Program-made: the position numbers and the translations under genes
Shown here: positions 1 to 6,796 of the stretch, in pieces
How positions within the stretch are numbered: the stretch's first letter is position 1
Layout: each line of letters begins with the position of its first letter
Assembly: GCA_030044455.1 (NCBI GenBank)
Contig: JASHVU010000031.1
Location: 1-7,766 of the forward strand
Reading direction: 5' to 3'
DNA: 7,766 nucleotides
From: Acidobacteriaceae bacterium
GTDB taxonomy: Bacteria; Acidobacteriota; Terriglobia; Terriglobales; Acidobacteriaceae
The notes under the pieces: generated by a model
What the model was told of the DNA's origin: nothing
Databases searched by the model: none
Seen by the model: only the letters and a program-made list of their open reading frames with translations

Positions 1-15
1 CCGGGCACGCAGACC

Positions 16-933
16 ATGCCCACGCGCAACATTCGCGTCATCGGCGTGCCTCTCGATATGGGCGCCAGTCGCCGCGGCGTTGACATGGGGCCTTCGGCCA
101 TGCGCGTCGCCGGCCTTGAAGCCCGGCTCAAGGCGCTCGGCCATCGCGTTACCGACGCCGGCAACATTCGTGTTGAAGTGGCTGAAACCCGCGCCCACGG
201 CAGCAGCAATGCCCGCTACCTGGCCGAAATTGCCGAGACCTGTACCCGCACCGCCGAGGCCGTGCTCGCCACGCTCGAAGAGGGCAAAACACCGCTGCTG
301 CTGGGCGGCGACCACTCGCTGGCCGCCGGTTCGGTCTCCGGCGTCTCTCACTTCTATCGCCGCCGCGACCAGAAGATCGGCGTCCTCTGGATCGACGCCC
401 ACTCCGATATCAACACTCCTGATACCTCGCCCAGCGGCAACGTGCACGGCATGCCATTGGCAGCGCTGCTCGGCCTCGGCCCCGAGCCACTGTCGAACAT
501 CTTCGGCTACTCGCCCAAGATCACGCCTGAGAATGCGGTTCTGGTTGGCATTCGCAATGTGGACGCGGCCGAGCGCGCCAACATCCGCCGCGCCGGCATG
601 ACCCATGTCTACACCATGCGCGACATTGACGAGCGCGGCATGAGAGCGGTGATGGAAGAAGCTGTACAGGCTGCGGGACGCGGCGCTGCCGGCTACCACG
701 TGTCTTTGGATTTGGATTGGATCGACCCCGAAGATGCGCCCGGCGTCGGCACTCCGGTGCGCGGCGGAGCTACCTACCGCGAAGCCCACCTGGCCATGGA
801 GATTCTGGCCGACCACGACCGTTTGCTCAGTTTCGAAATGGTCGAGGTGAACCCTGTGATCGACGAACACAACCGCACGGCGGATTTGGCGGTCGAGCTG
901 GCTTGTTCAGCGTTTGGGAAAAAGATACTGTAG
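16..933 (+). CDS. rocF: Arginase (L-arginine amidinohydrolase)
   Basis: Cytoplasmic binuclear-manganese enzyme of the ureohydrolase family, predicted to hydrolyse L-arginine to L-ornithine and urea. The 305-residue length is normal for a bacterial arginase. All ligand motifs are visible: GGDHS at residues 97-101 (H100), DAHSD at 127-131 (D127, H129, D131) and SLDLDWIDP from 230 (D232, D234). The substrate-binding segment SGNVHGMP at 140-147 carries the catalytic-type His144, and Glu277 lies in the VEVNP motif near the C-terminus. SGNxHGMP together with DAPGVGTPVRGG favours arginase over agmatinase or formimidoylglutamase. The ATG at 16 begins right before the usual IRVIGVPLDMG strand, so it is probably the true start. 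However, no good ribosome-binding site is seen in the 15 bases available, and the reading frame is open to the left edge. Nothing downstream is pathway-related. Family assignment is very secure; the physiological role (nitrogen supply or polyamine precursor) is not shown. Confidence 0.95.
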   Translation: MPTRNIRVIGVPLDMGASRRGVDMGPSAMRVAGLEARLKALGHRVTDAGNIRVEVAETRAHGSSNARYLAEIAETCTRTAEAVLATLEEGKTPLLLGGDHSLAAGSVSGVSHFYRRRDQKIGVLWIDAHSDINTPDTSPSGNVHGMPLAALLGLGPEPLSNIFGYSPKITPENAVLVGIRNVDAAERANIRRAGMTHVYTMRDIDERGMRAVMEEAVQAAGRGAAGYHVSLDLDWIDPEDAPGVGTPVRGGATYREAHLAMEILADHDRLLSFEMVEVNPVIDEHNRTADLAVELACSAFGKKIL

Positions 934-973
934 CGTGCTTCGGGCGAGGAGGTTTCTCTGTCTGCAAGAAAAT

Positions 974-1027
974 GGGGTTCCCCATCCTGGCGACGTCTTT
1001 GCTTTTGTCGCTAGGGTGGGACAGCAC
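974..1027. repeat. Dispersed hairpin repeat, copy 1
   Basis: Inverted repeat with arms 981-994 and 1007-1020 and a 12-base loop. Fourteen pairs form without a gap, two of them G-U at RNA level. A small alternative stem, GGGG (974-977) with CCCC (980-983), shares bases with the 5' arm. The flank GCACGAA (1023-1029) just after the 3' arm recurs in the second copy near 6890. It sits 40 bases after the arginase stop, so it could act as a terminator, but no T-run follows. The second copy lies upstream of two divergent genes, which argues for a dispersed repeat rather than a simple terminator. Similar CCCATCC...GGGTGGG hairpins are, from memory, frequent in acidobacterial genomes. Confidence 0.7.
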
Positions 1028-1106
1028 GAATCTAACCCCTCACCTGTCGGCATCTTCGCAAGCTCTACACTGAAGGAGAGCCGCGCACCCAAGCGGCAAT
1101 AAGAAA

Positions 1107-2285
1107 ATGTCCAAGAAACTCCGCGTAGGTGTACTGTTTGGCGGGCGCAGTGGCGAGCATGAGGTCTCGCTGCTCTCGGCCGCTTCCATACTCAAGGCAA
1201 TCGACCGCGAGAAGTTCGATGTGACCCCCATTGGCATTACCAAGGAGGGCCGCTGGCTGGCCTCTGCCGATGCAAAAGGACTGCTGGAGGGAGATTCGAG
1301 CGCCGTTGCTCGCCGCTTGCGCGCCGGCGATCCTGAAACCACTCCCGGCGCCAAGCTGCTGCACGAAGGTATCCCCACGTTGATGGCGCCGGAGCCAAGT
1401 TCTTCCTCTGCGCTCGTCCGAAGGAAAGGCCCGTCCGGCCAGGACCTTGATGTGGTGTTTCCGGTTCTGCACGGCACCTTCGGCGAGGACGGAACCATTC
1501 AGGGACTTTTTGAGCTGGCCGGCATCGCGTACGTGGGTTCGGGAGTGCTCGGCTCCTCGGCCGGAATGGACAAGGACGTAATGAAGCGGCTTTTCGCCCA
1601 GGCCGGATTGCCCATCGTCAAGCATGTCACGCTGCTGCGCGCCGAGTGGGAAAAAACTCCGCGCAAAGCAGTCGCGCGCATCGAGGCCGCGCTCAAGTAT
1701 CCGGTCTTCGTCAAGCCGGCGAATCTGGGCTCCTCGGTCGGCATCAGCAAGGCGCACAACCGCAAAGAACTCGGCCCCGCGCTCGCGCTGGCAGCAAAGT
1801 ATGATCGCAAGATCGTCGTCGAGCGCGGAGTCGGCGGCACAAAAGCCCGCGCCCGCGAGTTCGAGGTCGCGGTACTCGGCAACGACTCGCCCCAGGCCAG
1901 CGTGGTGGGCGAGATCATTCCCGGCAAGGAATTCTACGACTACGAGGCCAAGTACCTGTCAGAAGGCTCGGTACCTGTGATCCCCGCCAAAATCACGCGC
2001 GCCGAATCAAGAAAAATACGCGAAATGGCCGTCGAGGCCTTCAAGGCTTGCGACCTCTCCGGCCTGGCGCGCGTCGACTTCCTCATGGAGCCCGGCGGCA
2101 AGCGCCGCATCTACATCAACGAGGTCAACACGCTGCCCGGATTCACCTCGATCAGCATGTACCCCAAACTGTGGGAGGCGACGGGCGTGAGTTACAAGGA
2201 CCTGATCACCCGGCTCATCGAGCTGGCCCTCGAGCGCCACGCCGACAAGTCGCGCACCTCATACAGCTACGAGACAGGGAAGTAA
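1107..2285 (+). CDS. ddl: D-alanine--D-alanine ligase (ATP-grasp)
   Basis: Cytoplasmic ATP-dependent ligase that joins two D-alanines for the peptidoglycan precursor UDP-MurNAc-pentapeptide. Its 392 residues are longer than the compact DdlB type (about 306) and nearer the DdlA type; the extra length lies mainly around residues 60-115. Conserved features in order: GGRSGEHEVSL at 12-22 (Glu19), LHGTFGEDGTIQG at 121-133, and VKPANLGSSVGIS at 202-214, with Lys203 as likely ATP contact. YDYEAKY at 277-283 follows; its last Tyr283 matches the residue that specifies D-Ala over D-lactate, so ordinary vancomycin-sensitive termini are predicted. Metal and phosphate ligands are Arg322, Asp324, Glu339 and Asn341 (RVDF and NEVNTLPGFT). 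The ATG at 1107 directly precedes the KLRVGVLFGGRSG strand. No ribosome-binding site lies at normal distance: a strong AAGGAG at 1073-1078 is 28 bases away with no start codon in between. A 173-base gap separates it from arginase, so co-transcription is uncertain. Confidence 0.96.
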   Translation: MSKKLRVGVLFGGRSGEHEVSLLSAASILKAIDREKFDVTPIGITKEGRWLASADAKGLLEGDSSAVARRLRAGDPETTPGAKLLHEGIPTLMAPEPSSSSALVRRKGPSGQDLDVVFPVLHGTFGEDGTIQGLFELAGIAYVGSGVLGSSAGMDKDVMKRLFAQAGLPIVKHVTLLRAEWEKTPRKAVARIEAALKYPVFVKPANLGSSVGISKAHNRKELGPALALAAKYDRKIVVERGVGGTKARAREFEVAVLGNDSPQASVVGEIIPGKEFYDYEAKYLSEGSVPVIPAKITRAESRKIREMAVEAFKACDLSGLARVDFLMEPGGKRRIYINEVNTLPGFTSISMYPKLWEATGVSYKDLITRLIELALERHADKSRTSYSYETGK

Positions 2286-2310
2286 AAGAACAGGAAGCAG
2301 GGAACAGAAG

Positions 2311-2359
2311 CCAGTGGCCAGTAGCCGATAGCCAGTAGCCGGAAGCCAGTAGCCGGAAG
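2311..2359. repeat. Degenerate heptamer tandem repeat
   Basis: Seven consecutive 7-base units starting 26 bases after the ddl stop: CCAGTGG, CCAGTAG, CCGATAG, CCAGTAG, CCGGAAG, CCAGTAG, CCGGAAG. The preceding ACAGAAG (2304-2310) may be an eighth, more diverged unit. The alternation of CCAGTAG and CCGGAAG at the right end suggests duplication of a 14-base double unit. Open frames crossing the array give low-complexity peptides and do not look coding. Function unknown; it resembles the short-unit repeats seen between genes in several bacterial phyla. Confidence 0.8.
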
Positions 2360-2441
2360 CGGACCTTGCCGCGAATCGATCCGACCGCGTGTCCTGTCTG
2401 CGGTTCCGCGAAATATAGATAGACTGAGCCACGGCCAATGA

Positions 2442-2460
2442 GGGAACCCCCTTCGTTCCC
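2442..2460. repeat. Small inverted repeat GGGAAC / GTTCCC
   Basis: Perfect 6-base arms (2442-2447 and 2455-2460) around a 7-base loop, between the heptamer and octamer arrays. No T-run follows on either strand. It could be a weak hairpin in the leader of the 2572 gene, or chance; nothing further supports a role. Confidence 0.35.
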
Positions 2461-2523
2461 GTGGTGTCTAATGAGGAAGGGAAGCGAGATCCAGGGACTC
2501 GGTTGGCGTGTGTCAATAGCCTC

Positions 2524-2555
2524 AGTCCCTTCGTCCCTCAGTCCCTTAGTCCCTG
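2524..2555. repeat. Degenerate octamer tandem repeat (AGTCCCTT)
   Basis: Four consecutive 8-base units: AGTCCCTT, CGTCCCTC, AGTCCCTT, AGTCCCTG. A single unit in opposite orientation, AGGGACT, lies at 2493-2499 and could pair with the first unit to form a hairpin with a 24-base loop. The array ends 16 bases before the chosen start of the downstream gene and so probably lies in its 5' untranslated leader. It is unrelated in sequence to the heptamer array upstream. Confidence 0.75.
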
Positions 2556-2561
2556 TCTTGC

Positions 2562-2566
2562 GAAGG
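2562..2566 (+). promoter_or_regulatory. Ribosome-binding site deciding the start at 2572
   Basis: GAAGG ends 5 bases before the ATG at 2572. It favours this start over the in-frame GTG/ATG candidates further upstream, whose extension would read through the octamer repeats. Confidence 0.55.
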
Positions 2567-2571
2567 CGCCC

Positions 2572-3087
2572 ATGACTCTTCTCGATGCACCGCAGTTTGA
2601 CGTAGCCCGCGACAAGCGGCGCCGCCTTATTCTCTCGAGCGCTGCAAGCGCGCTCTTCGTGCTCTTTGTTACGTTCTGGCTGGTCTCCGGCCGCCCCATC
2701 GACTGGCCCTGGAACTGGTATACCCATTTCGCTGGACGCAGCGCGATGAACCACTTCCTTGCCGACGTCGAACAGAACAATCTTCAAAAAGCCTACGGAG
2801 TCTGGCTGCACGATCCCGACTGGCAGCAGCATCACAATGAGCTCAAGTTCTATACCTTCGACACCTTCCAGAAGGGTTGGGCTCCCGACAGCCAAAACAA
2901 CGACTACGGTACCATCCGGTCGCACAAGATTGTTGCGGCGCGCGTCTACGGGAACGCATTATTGGCTGCGATCCTCATCAACGGCCGCAAGAGCGGCGCA
3001 CTCAATCTGGAACACGATCCCAGGACGCATACGCTCCTGTTCCCGCCGCCAGACGTCGAGATCGACCCCGAGTCGTATTCGCACTGA
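2572..3087 (+). CDS. Single-pass membrane protein of unknown function
   Basis: I do not recognise this 171-residue protein. The N-terminus is short and basic (KRRR at 15-18), followed by one hydrophobic helix at about 19-38 and a tryptophan-rich juncture (SGRPIDWPWNWY, 39-50). This fits an N-in signal anchor with a C-terminal domain of about 120 residues outside the cytoplasmic membrane. That domain starts with a helix-like stretch (MNHFLADVEQNNLQKAYGVW) and ends in strand-like segments (IVAARVYGNALLAAILING). Such a pattern is compatible with a small NTF2-like alpha+beta fold, but this is only a guess. No cysteine pair, lipobox or catalytic signature is visible. The ATG at 2572 is preferred because a GAAGG lies 5 bases upstream and because the longer frame (from 2461) would translate a tandem repeat into a low-complexity peptide. 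It follows ddl in the same direction after 286 bases and converges with the large fusion gene. Codon use and GC content resemble its neighbours, supporting a real gene. Confidence 0.8.
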   Translation: MTLLDAPQFDVARDKRRRLILSSAASALFVLFVTFWLVSGRPIDWPWNWYTHFAGRSAMNHFLADVEQNNLQKAYGVWLHDPDWQQHHNELKFYTFDTFQKGWAPDSQNNDYGTIRSHKIVAARVYGNALLAAILINGRKSGALNLEHDPRTHTLLFPPPDVEIDPESYSH

Positions 3088-3112
3088 GTGGTCGAGTTCA
3101 AACTCTCAGATC

Positions 3113-3150
3113 TCGTATCAGGGCATCGTTTCAGCGATGCCCTGATACGA
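3113..3150. terminator. Perfect 16-bp hairpin between convergent genes
   Basis: Arms TCGTATCAGGGCATCG (3113-3128) and its exact reverse complement (3135-3150) surround a 6-base loop TTTCAG. A further outer pair, GTCGAG (3091-3096) with CTCGAC (3153-3158), could extend the structure. It begins 25 bases after the stop at 3087 and lies 44 bases from the stop of the opposite-strand gene. Position and stability suggest a bidirectional terminator for both genes. No T-run follows on either strand, so it is not a canonical intrinsic terminator; a 3'-end-protecting hairpin or a palindromic repeat are alternatives. Confidence 0.6.
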
Positions 3151-3194
3151 AGCTCGACGGCTGGCTGATCGCTGCCCACTGACCACCGTGTTCT

Positions 3195-6100
3195 TTACCC
3201 CGTCGTCTCCATTGCGGCTTCGGTCCTCTTACTCATCTTGGCGGTGCGCTGAATCTTGTCCCAGTTGAATGGCTTGCCATCGATGGCGCGCTTCAGCGTC
3301 TTGGCCAGCACCAGCGAGAAGAGTTGCCGATACGCGAACCGCTGCAGCCAGATGTGGAAGAGCAGCCATCCGTCGCCCTTGTTAGCGGGGTGACGCCGCT
3401 CCAGGCTGAAGGCCACTGAGGAGGTGAGGAAATCGATGACCAGGAAGCCAAGGAAGTAGGTGACCAGCTTGAGGAAGCTGGCCGGCGATGCAGCTTCGGG
3501 GTGGTAATGGCGGTCGATCAGGAAGTTCACGATGCCCCACGCAAACAGCAGGTCGATAAACGGCGAAACCAGCGGCAGGAACATCTGGAAGATGAGAATG
3601 TTGGGCAGCGCAAAAAGCCCCATGGCCTTGTTGCGTACAAATGCGGCGCGATGTTTCCAGATGGCCTGCAGCGTACCAAACGACCAGCGGAAGCGCTGCC
3701 GCATCAGGCCTCTCGCGTTGATGGGCGCCTCGGTGAATGCCAGCGCGCGATCTTCGTAGTCCACGCGATATCCCTGCTCGAGCAGGTTCATGGTCAGGTC
3801 GGCATCCTCGGCGACGGTGTTGAGAGGGTACCCGCCCGCAGCTTTCACGGGCGCGGTCCTCCACGCGCCAATGGCGCCGGGAACCACGGTGACCACGTGC
3901 ATCAGGTCGAGAGCGCGGCGCTCGAAGTTCTGGCTGGTGACATACTCAAGGGCCTGCCAGCTGGTCCAGAGATTCACGCGGTTGCCTACTTTGGCGTTGC
4001 CCGCCATCGCGCCGATCCGCGGATCTTCAAAGTGCGGCATGAGCTTTGATATCGCATCGGCGGCAATCACGGTATCCGCGTCGATGCCGATAAAGAAATC
4101 CTCGAGGATTCTGTCGAGAGCGTGGTTCAGCGCAGCGGCCTTGCCCGCATTGGGCTTGGTGAGCACTTGCACATGGCCGGCCTTGATTTCCTGGGCGTAG
4201 GCCTCGCAGGCTACTTCGGCGGTGCGGTCTGTCGACCCATCGTCGATCACGATGACGTGCAGGTTCTTGTAGTCGGAGTTCAGCACGGAGCGAATGGTGC
4301 GCACAATTACTGCCTCTTCATTGAATGCCGGGATGAGCACGGCAACGCGCGGATTGAAACCCGGCGACGAATGGTAAGGCCGGTGCAGGCGATCGACGAT
4401 GGCGAACAAACCCACCAGGATGAGGCGCGCGCTCATCAGGACGTCGCCCACGAAGAAGACCATCACGATGAAGGCGCCGATCATGTCGAGAGCGGAAAAC
4501 GCGATGGAGTCGGGAATGGCGCGCAGCCGCTGCCAGAAGTTCAGCGGTGGCATCACCTGGGCTGTTGTCTTGCCCATCAGCGCGCTCACCTGCACAATCT
4601 TGTAGCCGTGGGCGCGCAGCGCGTCAATCAACGGCCCGAGCGCGTTCACCGTCACCTGGCGGTTGCCGCCGCCGTCGTGCATCAGGATGATGGAGCCGCG
4701 GAACTGCGGCTTGACCTTCATGGTCTGTAACTGCGCCAGCACCGACTGGATGATCTCGGCCGTGGTCTTGCGCGGATGCTCGTTCCAGTCGTCGGTGTCG
4801 ATCTTATTGCCGACGATGATGTATCCCTTTTGCTGAATGTAATAGGCCGGTGCGGCCTCGTCGTCGGTGTCAGGTTCTTCGTCAATGTCGTACGGCGGAC
4901 GGAAGTAGAGCGGCTGCACGCCCAGCTTGCTTTCAAACAGGCGCTCGGTCATATTGATTTCAAGATCGAGCTGGCGCTGAGAGATTTCGCTGATGTCAGG
5001 ATGGGTCCATGTGTGGCTGCCGATCTCGTTGCCTTCGCGAAAGATGCGCTGCATCAGACCCACATGCTGCACCGCCTCGGAGCCGATGACCATGAAAGTG
5101 CCCTTCACTCCCTTGGCCTTGAGGATATCGAGAATCTTCGGGGTCCAGGTGGGATCGGGACTGTCGTCGAACGATAGCGCAACCTCGTTGGCATGGTATC
5201 CGTACTGCTCCACCGTGTAGGTGCGCGGGTACACATCCATGTGCTCGTCGACGATCAGCTTTTTGCGCGGGTCGGGCTCATCGCTATCCACGGTAACGGT
5301 GCGCTTGCCGGGTTGCGGCAGCCCCGTGATGCGCATAATGTCGCCGTCGCCTTCCGTGTCAACATCGTGCCCCGGCGTTACCTCGCCCAGCGCGTGCAGC
5401 GCATCGGCGTTGCGGGGCATGTCCCACACATTCCACAATGAATTGTCTTCCTCGCCCAGCCGCCAGAGCGCGAAGGTCTGCACGCCCATCCAGCGGGCCG
5501 CGCGCAGCTCGTTCAGAATCGTTACGCCGTCAAGGAACCAGACCACGTGCTTTTGGTTATTGTCCTCGTCGATGTACTCAAAGTGCGGGTTCAGCGTGTC
5601 GTAATCGAGGTCCAGGTCGGCATCGGCGTCAGAAGCCTCCTGCCACGCCTCTGAAACTGAAAGGTCCTCAGTGTCAAGCACTACCGGCTTGGGGTGCTTG
5701 CGGTCTTTGGGATTCGGAATTGAAAGCGTCCAGTCATAGCCGTAATTGCCCACCGCGCAAATCAGCTTGTCGAGCGGCACGTCTTTCATGGCCCGCGTCA
5801 GGTTGGCGATGAACCAGCTCTGCGCCGCCACCGGCCCCGGATCGCTGGTCGTCTGGTGTTGGTCATAGTTCATCAGCACAATGCCGTTGCAGTTGGCTGC
5901 AATCAGCTTCAGGTCGCTATCGCTGGTAGCCGCGGCCACGTTCACATAAAGCGCTAAATTTCGTGCATGCATCTCGGCATACAGCGCCTGGATGAACGCG
6001 AGATAAGCCGGATCGGCTTCGTCAGAGAGACTTTCTATATCCAGCGAAAGTCCGCGATAGGTCGGGTACGTGGTGAGAAACTTGATGAGCTGAGCTCGCA

Positions 6101-6719
6101 GGCTGGCGCTCTTTTCGGGATCCATCAACACGTTGCCGACATCCGCGTCCCAGCTTTGCGTGTGCGGATTGTAGTTGTTGACGTGCGGAAAAACCTCAGT
6201 GTCGGCGCGTGCGGCCTGAATCACCTGCTTCACCCGGTTCCCGTAGTCGGGGTCGTGCACCGTGTTGCCCTCGATCACCGGGAACTCGCGCAGGTTGTCG
6301 CTGCTCATCATCATCAGCGTGCCGTCGGGTGCATCGATGTGCAGCCACTGCGGAAACAGCAGATCGATCTGGTGAACGTGCTCTTTAAGCGAGGAATAGC
6401 TGGCCGAATCGTCCTGCACGTAGTAGGCGGCCCGCAAGCCTTCGCCCGAGTTGAAGGGAATGTCGGACGGTTTTCGGTTGGTCTTGCGGCGCGAAGGACG
6501 CAGGTTGTGCACGCGCAGCATCGGCTGGCGGTCAGGCAGCGCACGGTAATTGTGTTTGGGGGTGGGGAGCAGCAGTTCGGGCAGCTCCTGGTTGCGCAGC
6601 ACGTTGAATACAAAACCGACGATGACCAGGGTAATGAGCACGGCCCCGGCGTCAAGGACGCGCCGCAGCCGTTTCCAGCGCTTTCGTTCCGGGTCGTAAA
6701 AAATCTGGCGATCAGGCAT
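3195..6719 (-). CDS. Trifunctional GH18-like / NodB deacetylase / GT2 polysaccharide synthase fusion
   Basis: A 1174-residue inner-membrane protein with three enzyme modules. A basic N-terminus and one helix (about 22-41) precede a GH18-like domain (about 95-445). Its strand GLSLDIES keeps Asp227 and putative catalytic Glu229, but the first two Asp of the chitinase DxxDxDxE motif are Arg222 and Ser225. The CE4/NodB domain (about 511-715) has every motif: SFDDSP (Asp518, Asp519), HTWTH (His569, His573), RPPY (607-610), DTDDW (641-645) and LMH (679-681). Hydrophobic segments near 738-775 lead to a processive-type GT2 domain (about 788-1015) with IDDGS (825-829), DAD (880-882), the acceptor-type ED (971-972) and QRFRW (1008-1012). 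Further membrane helices lie at about 1034-1068 and 1083-1105. By analogy with PgaB/PgaC, NodC and HasA, it may make and deacetylate an N-acetylglucosamine-type polymer; the actual substrate is inferred. GH18 and NodB should face outward and GT2 the cytoplasm. The start is set by the basic N-terminus and anchor; only a weak GGTGAG lies upstream. Confidence 0.9.
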   Translation of the reverse strand: MPDRQIFYDPERKRWKRLRRVLDAGAVLITLVIVGFVFNVLRNQELPELLLPTPKHNYRALPDRQPMLRVHNLRPSRRKTNRKPSDIPFNSGEGLRAAYYVQDDSASYSSLKEHVHQIDLLFPQWLHIDAPDGTLMMMSSDNLREFPVIEGNTVHDPDYGNRVKQVIQAARADTEVFPHVNNYNPHTQSWDADVGNVLMDPEKSASLRAQLIKFLTTYPTYRGLSLDIESLSDEADPAYLAFIQALYAEMHARNLALYVNVAAATSDSDLKLIAANCNGIVLMNYDQHQTTSDPGPVAAQSWFIANLTRAMKDVPLDKLICAVGNYGYDWTLSIPNPKDRKHPKPVVLDTEDLSVSEAWQEASDADADLDLDYDTLNPHFEYIDEDNNQKHVVWFLDGVTILNELRAARWMGVQTFALWRLGEEDNSLWNVWDMPRNADALHALGEVTPGHDVDTEGDGDIMRITGLPQPGKRTVTVDSDEPDPRKKLIVDEHMDVYPRTYTVEQYGYHANEVALSFDDSPDPTWTPKILDILKAKGVKGTFMVIGSEAVQHVGLMQRIFREGNEIGSHTWTHPDISEISQRQLDLEINMTERLFESKLGVQPLYFRPPYDIDEEPDTDDEAAPAYYIQQKGYIIVGNKIDTDDWNEHPRKTTAEIIQSVLAQLQTMKVKPQFRGSIILMHDGGGNRQVTVNALGPLIDALRAHGYKIVQVSALMGKTTAQVMPPLNFWQRLRAIPDSIAFSALDMIGAFIVMVFFVGDVLMSARLILVGLFAIVDRLHRPYHSSPGFNPRVAVLIPAFNEEAVIVRTIRSVLNSDYKNLHVIVIDDGSTDRTAEVACEAYAQEIKAGHVQVLTKPNAGKAAALNHALDRILEDFFIGIDADTVIAADAISKLMPHFEDPRIGAMAGNAKVGNRVNLWTSWQALEYVTSQNFERRALDLMHVVTVVPGAIGAWRTAPVKAAGGYPLNTVAEDADLTMNLLEQGYRVDYEDRALAFTEAPINARGLMRQRFRWSFGTLQAIWKHRAAFVRNKAMGLFALPNILIFQMFLPLVSPFIDLLFAWGIVNFLIDRHYHPEAASPASFLKLVTYFLGFLVIDFLTSSVAFSLERRHPANKGDGWLLFHIWLQRFAYRQLFSLVLAKTLKRAIDGKPFNWDKIQRTAKMSKRTEAAMETTG

Positions 6720-6796
6720 CTTGGGAGAGTCTCACCCCGGGCGCGAACCGCCCTGAAGGTCAACGTAACTTAAGAATAACGAGTGCGGGTGGCTTC

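Noticed and set aside
611..621. Acidic stretch DIDEEPDTDDE in the fusion protein (residue numbers 611-621) as a novel insertion
   Set aside because: From memory, related deacetylase-synthase fusions carry a similar acidic segment after the RPPY motif, so it is more likely a family feature than an oddity. Coordinates here are residues, corresponding to about 4857-4889 on the minus strand.
914..1102. Possible short upstream ORF or leader peptide before ddl
   Set aside because: It overlaps the end of arginase and reads straight through the hairpin repeat. Nothing suggests coding, and no ribosome-binding site was seen for it.
1065..1757. 230-codon open frame on the minus strand
   Set aside because: Antisense to conserved ATP-grasp coding sequence of ddl; no recognisable protein.
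2311..2555. CRISPR array
   Set aside because: The repeated units are 7 and 8 bases long and directly adjacent, with no spacers and no cas genes nearby.
2461..2571. 37-residue N-terminal extension of the small membrane protein
   Set aside because: The extension translates the octamer array (SLSPFVPQSLSPCL) and puts a non-basic, proline-rich stretch before the anchor. The ATG at 2572 has a better ribosome-binding site.
2215..2925. 236-codon open frame on the minus strand
   Set aside because: It spans the ddl 3' end, both tandem repeats and the start of the small membrane protein gene. The middle is a low-complexity peptide from the repeats.
5967..6773. 268-codon open frame on the plus strand
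   Set aside because: It lies fully opposite the N-terminal part of the fusion gene, whose domains are clearly coding. The translated peptide shows no family features and reflects the codon bias of the other strand.
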